A DNA stretch of 64,000 nt from Caulochytrium protostelioides (GCA_003615045.1 ML014135.1:1-64000), one strand, 5' to 3'; numbered from the stretch's first letter, positions 31,456-41,602 are shown. The notes: generated from the sequence alone by a model not told the origin. Made by a program: numbers and translations.

Positions 31456-32850
31456 AGATACTGGATATCGTGCATATAGTGCTGTAGCTTCTGATCGCTT
31501 ATAGCGTTGACCGCGTTTAACAAACGGCCGATTGCGCAATGAAGATGAGAGAGGGAGATGGAGGAGAGTCTCAAAACAAAAATTACGTTGGTATCGATCG
31601 GATGGATATTCGACGACACCCTCGATAAAGTCAGTGACGGTTGATGGATGGGACAGGCGCCGTGGGCTTGTCCCAGACGTTGAAAAGTTTGGCTTGATGA
31701 AATAGACGGATATTGTGAGCGGCAGCATCTATATCCGTGATAAGCCCGACAGGAAGCTTGTCGATGGAAGACATCGGCCAACTTGATATCCAGGAGCTTA
31801 TTGAACTTTTCGGCCGCCGCGCGAAACGACTCAAAGGTAAGCGTCTGCTTTTATTCAGCGTCCTTTAATTCGTCGAACAGGTCCATTTTGTTCAGTTAAG
31901 ATGCGGGGTGGCGACTTTTTTGGAACTGGAAACTGCCACACACCGACGAGGTCAATTGTTTACTCCCGAGTAGAAATCTCCTCCTGACGGAAGAGATCGC
32001 CGCGTGTGTCAGCTTTTGTTCTATCAAGACGTCGCCGACTGAATTGCAGTGAAGCCCCCTGGCAGACATGTCGACGATGATGTCGACGATTTCATTCACG
32101 ATCGTGTCCCAGTTTTCCTTGGTTCGACAAAACTCCATATCATAGCATAGAGATCCTCATCGACGGTCTTGGGGTTGCTATGTTCAGGAACACTTTTATC
32201 GTGATCGAGAGGTATATATTCGGAAAGCACTTCGATCAGCCCAACTCGATACTTCTCTTCCCACGTTTTCAGTGCGTTGTATCTCTGGCCACGAGTACTT
32301 TTCGTTATTGGGCCTGCCAGAACTTGGCGTTTGCAAAAGATTCCTTCGGAATCCCTGGCCCTGTGTAGAGGACTGTGGTCTGTGCAGAAGAGAGGGAAAA
32401 TTCGTATCCGGTTGGTCCGAGCCCTCCGAGCAGTTCGGCCCCTCCGACCGCAACGCCTGGATGGCCATACCACGGTGGACCGTGACCAGTTGGCAAGTGT
32501 ACAGAGTCGTCTGTAGGACTCCGCGGTCTTTTTCGGTCTCCGGGTGGTAATGCTGTGACGACCAGGCAGAGGAGAAACGCCTGAATCAGGATGAGCAGTA
32601 GCCCTCCGTGACCCCGTATAAACATCAGCATGATGGCACGACTGATGGTGGACGGGCGGAGGCCGGATGGCCAGTGGAGAGAGGGAGTAAGGTGAGAGGA
32701 ATGCGTATGAGAGGGGCGCGACCGGAAAGACAACGAACAAGAATTGCACGATGTCGACGAAAGTCACTGGGGCACCGACACACCGGAGCAGTACGCGTGG
32801 TAGAGTATATCCACGGAGTGGCTGGAACGACGGCAACAAGGACTGGCAGG
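31456..32850 (-). pseudogene. Lower-GC relic of an unidentified gene or element, broken
   Basis: This stretch is visibly less GC-rich than its surroundings. On the minus strand it has several short frames of normal protein composition (Asp, Glu, Ile, Lys and Leu-rich), unlike the Arg/Ala/Pro composition of random frames elsewhere. Examples are NALKTWEEKYRVGLIEVLSE and NEIVDIIVDMSARGL. They look like pieces of one former coding sequence that is now interrupted in several places. I do not recognise the family. It abuts the Fanzor-like 3' fragment, so it may be foreign DNA carried in with it or hit by it. The boundaries are approximate. Confidence 0.35.
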
Positions 32851-33940
32851 CACGGCATGGCCTCCGCTCATAGGCTCGGTCGGTCCCACCCCATGCTCAG
32901 GGCCCAGCCGATGCCCATGTTGTGGACGAGACGTCCCATTTATAGAGTGCCGTTCAGTCGCATTTGCCGTGCCGTTTGGTCGTCCATGGGTGGTGTTATA
33001 TACCCCGTAGCGGGTGCTATTCGACAGCTCGAACGAGGGAGGCGATTGTATGAACCTCACTCACGACCCCGCCAACCCCAATCCAGCCTATGGGTCGCCT
33101 TTGGTGGTGACGGGATCGATGAGACCATTTGCTGCGCACGTGACCGCGGCTGCGTCGCGACGGCGATCCATCGCTCTGGCCGCTGCCCATAGCGATGCCG
33201 ATCGCGAGGCCGCACACGTCTCAACGGCCGGCCGTTCTGCATGACGCGCGGAGTGGAAGCCCAGAAACCCGACGCCGCGCCATGAGGCTCGTGGGGCGAT
33301 GGCGACCCTGATAGGCACGGGCGGCGGGGGCGGTCGGCCGACGCACCCACGCCCGAGACGGTCAGCAGCAGCGAGTGCAGCGCCACGCGCCGGGCACCAC
33401 GAGCGCTGCGCCTCCAACGGCCGTGGCGGGTGCTGCGCCACTGGCTGCTGCGCCACTGGCTGCTGCGCCACCGGCTGCTGCGCCACCGGCTGCTGCGCCA
33501 CCGGCTGCTGCGCCAACGGCATCGTGGTGCCGCAGCGCCATCGGCATGAGGCAACCGAGGGCCCGTGGCGGCGGCGGTGGCCGTCGGCTCGCGCTGCGGC
33601 GGACGGCCGATCCCCGAAGCGGGTGAGCATTGATCGGTGGCGGCGGAGCCCACCGCGGCGCCCACCGCGGCTCGGACAACCGGCCGCTGGTCGCGCCACC
33701 ACGTGGCCGTCTGCGAGGCCGTCTTTACCGGCTGCTGGCCCGCTGCAGGCCGGCTGCCAGCCGTCTGCGAGCGGCCGCGTCCAGTCCAAGACGGATCGAG
33801 TCACGTGTCGCGTGCTGCGGGCATGCGTGCCACGTGCAGGTCGGTGGCTCTTGAGCGCGCTTCCCACCGTGCCCGGGCCGCACGCGACGCAGCGGGTCCA
33901 TACACCGCGTGCTTGCCCTCTCCTCCGACTCGACGCGACG
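32851..33940. other. Intergenic region upstream of IES6
   Basis: GC rises back to the local norm from about 33050. It contains a 15-bp minisatellite and presumably the IES6 promoter. A frame open in phase with IES6 from 33299 is repeat-driven and is not taken as coding. Confidence 0.45.
33431..33520 (+). repeat. 15-bp minisatellite, six units
   Basis: Six head-to-tail copies of tgctgcgccactggc, with c/t and a variants in the last bases. There are no unique spacers, so it is not a CRISPR-like array. It lies about 420 bp upstream of the IES6 start. Confidence 0.95.
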
Positions 33941-34849
33941 ATGGCGCGGCCCAAGACGACCAAGCGCGTCCGGAAGCCCGCGGAGACCGTCGCGGTGGTC
34001 TCGGCGCTCGCGGACGCGACCCTGCCGTTCAAGAACCGTTCGTTCCGCAGTATCAAGAAGTCTAAGAGCTTCAAGCAGATCACACGCGACGAAGAGCTCC
34101 GTGTGCAGGCCACGCTGCACGACGAAGCCGACGCCAAGCGCGCCGCCAGCGACGGCGGCGACGGCGTGGCCGCCGGCGAGGGCGAGGCTGCCGCCGCCAG
34201 CGCGAGCCGGACCCCGTCGGAGATTCCCATGACCTGTAAGAACCGTCTGCGACTGCGTCTGCATCTGCTCTCCTGCCCCACCGGCCGCTCCCCGGGGACG
34301 ACGCCCATGGCACGTCACGATGACCCCGGCCTAGACTCACCCCCTCATGCTGTTCTCTGTTGGCGTGTCCATGATCTTGTTCCTGACCGGGGGCGAACGC
34401 TCGTTCCCGTATCATCACCGGATGGACCGTGGTGCGGATGACGGCTCGCGGCGCTGCCCAAAAGATACGAGCTATTCGGCGGCTCCGTCCGTGCTGCCGC
34501 GCGGGAAGTACTGTGACGTGACCGGTCTCCCGGTAAGTACCCCTCTTCTTGGAAATGACGGCTGCTGCAGGCCTGCCCCGTTGCGCTGAACCATGCGGTC
34601 ACACCGGTTCTTGCTGATCGTTGTCGGGATCGACGAAACTCACCCCCTTGTGGTTGCTGGATGAACGGCCGGACGCTTCTTTGAAAACGGATGTGGATGG
34701 ATGGCGGACCTCGCCTGCAGACGCGGTACTATGACCGCGTGACACGACTCCGGTATTACAACGCCGACATCTACAAAATCATCAAGCGACTCCCGGAGCA
34801 CGTCGTGCACGCTTATCTGGCGCTCCGCAACGCCGAGTACTCCGTCTAA
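33941..34849 (+). CDS. IES6: INO80 chromatin-remodelling complex subunit Ies6 (INO80C), three exons
   Basis: The coding sequence is 33941-34235, 34465-34532 and 34721-34849, giving 163 residues (yeast Ies6 166, human INO80C 192). Exon 1 has LPFKNRSFRSIKKSKSFKQI, the Ies6 PFKN...SLKQI block. Exon 2 completes a Tyr codon across the first junction and reads TSYSAAPSVLPRGKYCDVTG, like human NYSSIDAPPSLKPAKKYSDISG. Exon 3 reads LRYYNADIYKIIKRLP and then AYLALRNAEYSV, like RRLP...GYLALRKAT. Exons 2 and 3 together are the YL1_C domain. Donors are TGTAAGA and GGTAAGT. The second acceptor is a good CTGCAG; the first is AAAG, which is unusual, but it is the only AG in a 130-base stretch and keeps phase. 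Ies6 with Arp5 forms the module of INO80 that couples ATP hydrolysis to nucleosome sliding. It converges with TAF12. Confidence 0.9.
34236..34464 (+). other. IES6 intron 1 (229 nt)
   Basis: Donor gtaaga, acceptor ccaaaag, phase 1. A ctgac near 34383 could be the branch site. Splicing restores the conserved Tyr of the Y-x2-YS block. Confidence 0.75.
34533..34720 (+). other. IES6 intron 2 (188 nt)
   Basis: Donor gtaagt directly after the conserved GLP, acceptor cctgcag, phase 0. It interrupts the YL1_C domain between its first strand and the RLRY segment. Confidence 0.85.
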
Positions 34850-35093
34850 GCCCTCGCTCGCCTGCACGCGCGTGGCTGGGCACCGCTCCAGCCCCGCTCC
34901 AACCCCCCGGACTCGAGCCTTGCGCATCTTCGACGCGAATCTCTTGTTCTTCTAATAGAAAGCGCTTCAACGACATCGACACCCACCTTCAACCTCCGAG
35001 GAGCCCGATGGAGCCTCCCCGATGGAGTCCAGCGGTCCGTTTGACGTCACCTCCTGAAAGCGGGAGGCGCCAGGCGACGGCCCCTGGGGGTCA

Positions 35094-38000
35094 TCAGACC
35101 GGGCCCGCGGGAAGCGTGCTGCCGGCGCTGCGGTCCAGCGGGCCCGCCGCGGCCGAGCTCGCCGGGGCTGCCCGGCCCTGCGGCGCCACCGCCGCGGCGC
35201 GCGCACGCACCCGCGACCGCGCGCCTGCCGTGTTCGTGCTCTGCAGCGTGACGGCCGCGACGCCACAGCGTGCCGGCCGCGGCCCGCGGCCCGCGATGCC
35301 AAGCAGCCCGAACTCGCCGCTACCGTGGACGCCCGCCGCCGAAGGGCCATGGCCATGCGTCGTGCTGCTGCCGCCACTGCCGCCGTTGCCGCCGTTGCCC
35401 CCGGTGTCACCGTTGGCGGCGGACGGGGGCGCGCCGCCTTGCCCGGGACCCGACGGGGCCGGGATGCCGAGCGCGGCGGCGGGCAGGGACGCGGTGCTGC
35501 GGAGGGCGGCGCGGACGGCCGCGACGCGCGTGACGTGGGCCTGCTCGGGGTCCATGTCACCGCTGTGGCTCGCCGACGCGGTCGCGGGCGCCGTGGTGTG
35601 GGCCGTCGTGGGCCCGACGCCGAGCGCGTTCGGGCCGAAGCCCGGCACGACCAAGTCATAGCGCATGCGCAGCAGGTATCCGGCGTCGCGCGCCTCGAGG
35701 CGGTCGCCGCCGCGGTGCCGCGCCGCGCGGCACGCCCACGCCGCGACGCCGTCCACAAAGGCTTCCGCCACATCGCCGAGCAGCCGTCCGACGTCGGGAT
35801 CGAGCCGCTCGTCCGGATCGATGCTGGACGCCAGCATGGCTTGCAGCCGCTCGTGCGACAGGAGCGGAAGATGCGACGTGTCGGGCCGCGACGCCGCCGA
35901 CGCGTTGGGGGCGTGGGGGTGGCCCGACGACGGGCTGCCTGGGCGCGAGGAGGGCGCGCTGCCGCGGCTGCGCGACGGCGGTGCCGGCGTCGTGGGGCCG
36001 GCGGCCGGCGCCGACGGGCCGGCGGCGGCGGCCGCCGCGGCGGGGCCTGGCGTCGACGCCAGGGCGCCCGACGCCTCGTAGGCCGCCCCGTGCGCGGCCG
36101 CGTGGGGGGCGCCGCCGGTCCCGATCCCGGACCCGCCCCGGGGCTCGCTCAACGTCAGTCGCGTCCGCTTCAGCTGGGGGGAATCCAGCATCTCCATGTC
36201 CTGCGGATGGCCGCGGCCCAGGGCGCCCGGCGTCGGCGGCTGCGGAGGCGCAGGACGCGCGTGCGGCGGGGGGTAGGGCGGGTGCGGGAGCGGTGCCTCG
36301 AGGCGCAAGCCGGCCGGTCCGGTCGTGGGCGGTGCCGTCGCGGGCACGGTTGACGGATAGGCGTGGGGATGCGCGTGGGGCGGCGGCGGCGCGAGTGCAC
36401 TCGGGCTGAGGCCGGTCGGCGCGCCGTGCGGCGGCTGCATGGACGTGGAGGGAGGCGCGGTGGAGCCGGCCGGCAGCAGGCTCGCCGGCGACGTCGCGCG
36501 TGACGGGCCGCCCGCGGCGCTCCCTGTCGGGGCAGGGGCTGGGGTGGTCGTCGCCGTGGGCGCGGCCGTCGCCGTCGCCGTTCCAGGGCCGGAACCCGCC
36601 AAGACGCCGGGCGGCGCGACGCTGGCCGAGGTCGATGCGGTGCCGGTCCGCATCGAGGGGGGCAGCAGATACTGGGGCATGATGAGCGACGCGAGCTTTT
36701 CTGGGCTGAGCGACGCGGCGTGGATCATGAACTTGATGAAGTGCAGCTTCCGGCGGCGCTCCGCGTCTATGCCCGGGTTGGCCAGTTCCGTGTTGATCGC
36801 GGCCGTGGGGTCCACGCGGTGGACACTGATCGATGCTTGGTACGTGCTGATGTACGGCAAGTACCGTTTGAACGCCGCCATGTGCTTTGACCAGTTTTCG
36901 GAGCCCGGGAAGATGTCACGGACCGTCGAGAGCAGCATATCGACCGTGATCTTGCGCACGGTCGCCGGCTCGACCAGCTGCTTCTGCGCGTCGGAGCGCG
37001 GGACGGGCTGGCTGCGGACGGGCACCGTCCGTGCCGGAGTGGGCGGCCCCGACGGGCCGCGGGATGAGGTCGGCGAGCCGGCTGGCGTACTCACATAGCT
37101 GGCCGGGCCGCCCGGCGTGACGGGCCATCCACCAGCGGTCGCGGCAGGTATGGCCGGCGTCGTTGTCGTCGTCGTCGTCGTCATCGACGTCGACGTCGGC
37201 GGCGGCGGCAGCGTCAGCGTCAGACCGGTGGGCGGCGCGGAAGGCGGCGCCGAGGTGAGGCCGGAGAGCGGCGCCGAAGCCATCGACGGACCGGGGCCCA
37301 GCGTCGCCGACGGGATCGTGACGACGGACGGGCGCGTCGACGGCACCGACGCCGTGGTGGCGGCTGAGGCGGCGACGGTCGCGGACGGCGCCGGGGCCGG
37401 GCTCGGAGTCGGCCGTGCCTCCCCCGCCGTCCCCGGGACGACCGGACCGGTCGGCGACGGCGCCAGGTTCATCCCCGCGTTTCGGGGCGGAACAGGCTCG
37501 GCGTTCAGCAACGGACCTGATGCGCGTGGCGAGGCTGTCTGAGTCCCGGGCGCCGCATCCACAGCAGCACCCCCAGCAGCATCCCCAGCATCCCCAGCCG
37601 CAGCCGCAGCGGGGCGGGAAGGCGAGACGGCGGTGGACGTCGGCGCGGAGGCCGTGGAGGCCATGGAGACGCTCGAGGCCATCGGGGCCGAGGCCACCGC
37701 CGCAGGCGTGCCCATCGTGGACATCCGATCCGTCGGGTCCGTCGGGTCTGTCTTGACCAGCGGCGGCGGGGGCGGGAGCGGGTGTGGGGCCCGAGCGGTC
37801 GTCGCGGGCGGAGACGGCGCGGCGGTGGTGGTGGTGGTGGTGGTCGAGGTGGCCGCCGAGGTCGGTGCCGTCGAGGATGGCGGCGCCGCGACGGGCGCGG
37901 CGCCGGCGAGCCCGCCGGGGTCGACGGCGGGCGACGCTCCCGCGTGGCTCGCGGCCGGCACGGCCGGTGCGGTGGCCGGAGGCCGCGGCGCCGTGTGGGG

Positions 38001-38177
38001 GGAATGGCGCGACGACGGCGGGGGCGACGTGGCCCGTGCCGGCGGATCGGCGTCGGGCCCGGTGGCCGCGGCCGGCGCCGTGGCCGGCGCCATGGCCGGC
38101 GGCGCGGCGGCGGCGTCCGGGCTGGCCGTGGCGGCGGCGGCGGCGGCGGCCGCGGGACGGGTGGGCGGCGAGGCCAT
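35094..38177 (-). CDS. TAF12: TFIID (and probably SAGA) subunit TAF12, unusually long
   Basis: It encodes 1027 residues. The histone fold lies at about residues 789-845: LDPDVGRLLGDVAEAFVDGV, then AACRxARHR-like ACRAARHRGGDRLEARD, then DLVVPGFG. These match TAF12 LDEDVEEMLLQIADDFIESV, ACQLARHRKSSTLEVKD and MWIPGFG. TAF12 pairs with TAF4 as an H2B/H2A-like dimer in TFIID and is shared with SAGA. Human TAF12 is 161 residues and yeast Taf12 539, so this protein is very long. Most of the excess is Ala/Pro/Thr/Ser low complexity. One ordered block stands out at about residues 395-505 (VRKITVDMLLSTVRDIFPG, then HMAAFKRYLPYISTYQASI, then RRKLHFIKFMIHAASLSPEK). I do not recognise it. The start ATG at 38177 (MASPP) is the first in frame; earlier codons begin with GTG only. 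Confidence 0.88.
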   Translation of the reverse strand: MASPPTRPAAAAAAAATASPDAAAAPPAMAPATAPAAATGPDADPPARATSPPPSSRHSPHTAPRPPATAPAVPAASHAGASPAVDPGGLAGAAPVAAPPSSTAPTSAATSTTTTTTTAAPSPPATTARAPHPLPPPPPLVKTDPTDPTDRMSTMGTPAAVASAPMASSVSMASTASAPTSTAVSPSRPAAAAAGDAGDAAGGAAVDAAPGTQTASPRASGPLLNAEPVPPRNAGMNLAPSPTGPVVPGTAGEARPTPSPAPAPSATVAASAATTASVPSTRPSVVTIPSATLGPGPSMASAPLSGLTSAPPSAPPTGLTLTLPPPPTSTSMTTTTTTTTPAIPAATAGGWPVTPGGPASYVSTPAGSPTSSRGPSGPPTPARTVPVRSQPVPRSDAQKQLVEPATVRKITVDMLLSTVRDIFPGSENWSKHMAAFKRYLPYISTYQASISVHRVDPTAAINTELANPGIDAERRRKLHFIKFMIHAASLSPEKLASLIMPQYLLPPSMRTGTASTSASVAPPGVLAGSGPGTATATAAPTATTTPAPAPTGSAAGGPSRATSPASLLPAGSTAPPSTSMQPPHGAPTGLSPSALAPPPPHAHPHAYPSTVPATAPPTTGPAGLRLEAPLPHPPYPPPHARPAPPQPPTPGALGRGHPQDMEMLDSPQLKRTRLTLSEPRGGSGIGTGGAPHAAAHGAAYEASGALASTPGPAAAAAAAGPSAPAAGPTTPAPPSRSRGSAPSSRPGSPSSGHPHAPNASAASRPDTSHLPLLSHERLQAMLASSIDPDERLDPDVGRLLGDVAEAFVDGVAAWACRAARHRGGDRLEARDAGYLLRMRYDLVVPGFGPNALGVGPTTAHTTAPATASASHSGDMDPEQAHVTRVAAVRAALRSTASLPAAALGIPAPSGPGQGGAPPSAANGDTGGNGGNGGSGGSSTTHGHGPSAAGVHGSGEFGLLGIAGRGPRPARCGVAAVTLQSTNTAGARSRVRARAAAVAPQGRAAPASSAAAGPLDRSAGSTLPAGPV

Positions 38178-38511
38178 GGCCGGGCACGGGCACGGGCGCC
38201 AGAGCCGGTCGGCGCGGCACCGAGGGGTCCGTCCGGTCGATGGCGCGTCGGTGACGGGCACGGACGCGCTCGGGCAGGAGGTGAGCGCGAGAGCGACGGC
38301 AGCGACACGCGTGCGAGACGCTCGTGGGCGACACGGGGAGGCGGGCGCGCGCGGCCACGGGGAACAGGGCCCGTCACGTCAGCGCTCGCTGCGGTGGGCC
38401 GAGGGCGGCGATGAGGCGGCCGACGAAGCTTCTGATGAACTCCGAGGCGACGGCCGCGGCGGTCGGCCGGCCCCGGGGGATCCTGGTCGCGACGACCCTC
38501 GACGATGACGG

Positions 38512-38543
<32 letters not shown>

Positions 38544-39276
38544 ACGACGATGACCGGCCCCTCGGGCGCCGTCGGCGCCGTCGACCCGCGGGTGACGCGA
38601 CGCGGCGCGACGCGGGTGGCAGAAGCGACGCCGGTGGCGGGTCGCGCTGGCGGTCTCTGGGGTCGGGCGCAGTGTGGCGTGGCGCGGCGTCGGGTCGGGT
38701 CGGGTCGGGTCGGCGGCGGGAAGCCCGACGCGTCGGCGCCGAGGGGTCTCTCCGGGTGGACGACGAGGCCCACGACCATCCGAGGCCCACGATACGCCCG
38801 CCCAGGGTCCGCTCGCCGTCCCGCAGACGCAGGAGACCCGCGATGAGCGGGCACGAGGCCGCGGCGGCCACGTGCGACGCCCGCCGCCCGCCGCCATCGG
38901 CCACCGCCCATCCGCGTCCGCCCGCAGCGAACGACGACGGTGGCCCGGGAGTCCCTCACGGGTCGGCCGTTCGTCGCGCCTCTCGCGTGGGCGCCTCGGC
39001 GGTCGCGCGTCGCCCCGATGGGGGCGATGCAGTCAGAACGATCGATCACGCCCTGATCGATCGTTCTGGGACGCGCGGGACGCCGCGTCGCCCGCGGAAT
39101 CGGCGCGGCGTCCTCGCACGGGTCACGCCGGAGGGCCGGAGGGCCAGAGTCGGAGCCCCCGTGCCTCCGGCCGGTCGCCCTCCGTGGGGCATGGCGTCCC
39201 CCCCATGGCGCCGGTGGGGGCTCACGCCGCCGACGCCGATGCCGACGGCGGACGTCAAAGCCCCCTTTTCCCCGCA

Positions 39277-39303
39277 CACGTGCGCGCCTCGGCCCTATAT
39301 AAG
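39277..39303 (+). promoter_or_regulatory. CACGTG box and TATATAAG box
   Basis: CACGTG at 39277-39282 is followed by TATATAAG at 39296-39303. It points towards the SLC35F6-like gene, whose ATG is 447 bp downstream, so it implies a long leader or a 5' UTR intron. A full TATA consensus is rare by chance at this GC content. Confidence 0.45.
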
Positions 39304-39476
39304 GCGATCGTCCGCGCCGAACCGATCGATCCACCCCGGGACCACGCGAGCCAGGCCGCGACCCGTCGGGAGGGCCGTCGACACCCAGGGAGGCGTCTGG
39401 CCGCGACCCACACGTGATCGGCTCGTCTCAGGGATCCAGGTTTGAGGAGAGTCCGGGTGCCGCATGCCGCTGATCG

Positions 39477-39564
39477 TTCCACGGCTCCATTGCTCCATTG
39501 CTCCATTGCTCCACGGCTCTACGGCTCTACGGATCCATTGCTCCATTGCTCCACGGCTCCACCA
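39477..39564 (+). repeat. 8-bp minisatellite, eleven units (ctccattg / ctccacgg / ctctacgg)
   Basis: Eleven contiguous octamers lie between the TATA box and the ATG of the SLC35F6-like gene, probably within its leader. Three variants are arranged in blocks. Confidence 0.9.
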
Positions 39565-39749
39565 GCATTGCTCGTGCCACGGAATCTAGTGTCGCTCCCT
39601 TCATTGGCTCGACGCAGACCCTCTCACGCAAGGCGAATGGTGATCACGCCACGTAGCCGAACCTCGTTCCGGTGGCCACAGGCGTTGCCGCTTCACGTGC
39701 TTCACCACGCCTTCCCCGTCGCCGACCCCCGTATCACCGCGCCGCCACC

Positions 39750-41602
39750 ATGTCCAGCATCGCATGGACGGGGACCGTCCTCCTCGTCGTCGGCATGCTG
39801 ACGACCGGTAAGTCACGGCCCACCCACGGATCGCTGGTGGGATCGATCGCTCGATCGATCATGCAGGTCGGTCTGCTGGATCGCGATGGGCTCGATCGCG
39901 ATTGGCTGGATCGCCTGGGAGCGCACCCGATCGCGGATCGAATGGGACGTCGACGGTGATGGACCACAAAGATGAGTGAACTTATCCCCTGTTGTTGGCA
40001 TGTATGCACGATGTATGCACGATGGTCCGTCGTCTATCGCCAATGCGTGATGACGCTGCAGGCACCATGAACACCATGTTCAACAAGCTTCAGGACATGA
40101 CGCCCCTGATCCGGTGTCCGAAAGAGACACCTTGCTACTTTGAGCAGCCCGTCTGGCAGACATTGACCATGTTCATCGGCGAGTTCCTCTGTCTCTGTGT
40201 CTTTTACGGCGCTCGGTATCATGCCTACTTCCAGGCCAAGCGCATGAACCGTCACGGCGCTTCCGTCTCTCGTATCCACGGTACCATCCGCGCCGCCGAA
40301 CGACCTTCGCTCACCCCGATTCACCCCGACATTGACGACGAGGTCGATGTCGTGGCGCCCAAGACCGTGTACGGCGCGTTGCCGACGGCCCATGGTCGGA
40401 CTGCCCACGGTGCCAGCGCCAACACGAGCGCCAACACGAGCGCCAACGCCAGCGCCAACGCCAGCGCCAACGCCAACGCGCACCAGGGCCGCGGCGCTCA
40501 TCTCATTGACGAAACCTCGCGCTTGATCAGCGATCTTGTGAATCCCGACGACGATGACGCCATGGACGATGTCAACGGCCATCTGGACGACGATGACGAC
40601 GACAGCCTCATTCTGTCGCCTGCCGGCCCGACACGACCGCTTTCCGGTGCCGCGAACATGCTCTTCTGGCTGCCAACCCTGTGTGACTTGACCGCAACCA
40701 CACTCATGAACGCCGGGCTCATCTTTACGTCCGCTTCCATCTACCAGATGCTGCGTGGCTCCGTGGTTCTGTTTACAGGCACGCTCTCCACGGCGTTCCT
40801 CGGGCGCCGCCACCCGCTCTACCGCTGGTTTGCGCTCATCGTTGTTTTTGTCGGTGTCGCCATTGTGGGCATGTCAGGTCCCAGCTCCACCGCTGGCCCC
40901 GTCCTCGAAGACCCGATGCACGGCTCGCCCGGGATGCCGCCTGCGACGCCGCCGGGGATTCCCCACCCGACGCCGGGCCCGCTTCCGGGCCCTGGCCTGG
41001 ACGACGTGGCCGCGCGCAACAACGCATGGGGCGTCACGATGGTCATTTTTGCCCAGCTGTTCACCGCGACGCAGTTTGTGCTGGAGGAAAAGATCATGCT
41101 GCGCTACGATGTGCCGGCCATCAAGGCAGTTGGCCTGGAAGGCTTCTTTGGTCTCGCGACGACGCTGGCCTTGATGCCGATTTTGCACTTGACGATTGGT
41201 GTCCGTGACGGCCCCACGAGCTGGTTCAATGTGCCCCAGGGCTGGTACGACATTGTGGACAACCGCCCTGTGCTGCTGGCCGGCATCGGGATCATTTTCT
41301 CGATTGCGTTCTTTAACTGGTTCGGTTTGAGCGTGACGCAGCGCATCTCAGCGACGTCACGGTCGACGATTGACACGTGCCGCACGCTGTTCATCTGGAT
41401 GCTGAGCCTGGCGCTCGGCTGGGAGACGTTCAAGTGGATGCAGGTGCTTGGCTTTGTCGTGCTCATCTACGGGACCTTTGTTTTCAACGACGTCCTCGCG
41501 CCGCCGCCCATTCCGTGGCTGTCGGCTGGCCGTTCCCGTCGTGTCGTCCTTTCGGACGTGGGCGACGACGACCGCCACGTGAACGATCTCGACGATGTGT
41601 GA
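39750..41602 (+). CDS. SLC35F6: SLC35F6-like DMT-superfamily transporter, two exons
   Basis: The coding sequence is 39750-39807 joined to 40062-41602, giving 532 residues (human SLC35F6 371). The ATG has a perfect gccgccaccATG context. Exon 1 encodes MSSIAWTGTVLLVVGMLTTG, whose last Gly codon is split by the intron. It continues in exon 2 as TMNTMFNKLQDM, lining up with human GLMLVTGSINTLSAKW. Exon 2 holds QTLTMFIGEFLCL, FWLPTLCDLTATTLMNAGL, SIYQMLRGSVVLFTG, FLGRRHPLYRW, FVLEEKIMLRYDVPAIKAVG and EGFFGL, all family blocks, in about ten membrane spans. The extra length is an acidic loop with an Asn-Ala-Ser repeat (40419-40480) and a Pro-rich loop. The human protein is endolysosomal and mitochondria-associated; the substrate is unknown. 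An in-frame ATG upstream of exon 2 (near 40020) would lose the first membrane span. Confidence 0.9.
39808..40061 (+). other. SLC35F6-like gene intron 1 (254 nt)
   Basis: Donor GGTAAGT, acceptor CTGCAG, phase 1 within a Gly codon. It contains gatcgatcgctcgatcgatcatg, a GATC-rich stretch near 39840-39860. Confidence 0.88.

Larger units (their letters stand above)
38178..39749. promoter_or_regulatory. Divergent region between TAF12 and the SLC35F6-like gene
   Basis: These 1.57 kb are head-to-head promoter space. I see a TATA box with an adjacent CACGTG, an octamer minisatellite, and simple ggcgac-type repeats near 38505-38550. A 373-codon plus-strand frame (38324-39445) has no domain and an Arg/Pro/Ala composition typical of chance frames at this GC, so it is not called. 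Confidence 0.45.

Noticed and set aside
33431-33520. Possible CRISPR-like array
   Set aside because: Units are contiguous 15-mers without spacers; this is a minisatellite.
38324-39445. 373-codon plus-strand frame upstream of the SLC35F6-like gene
   Set aside because: Arg/Pro-rich, overlaps the promoter with its TATA box, and no conserved segment was seen.
39992-40061. ATGs just upstream of the main SLC35F6-like exon as the start
   Set aside because: They lie inside the intron; the 58-nt exon at 39750 restores the conserved first membrane span in phase.
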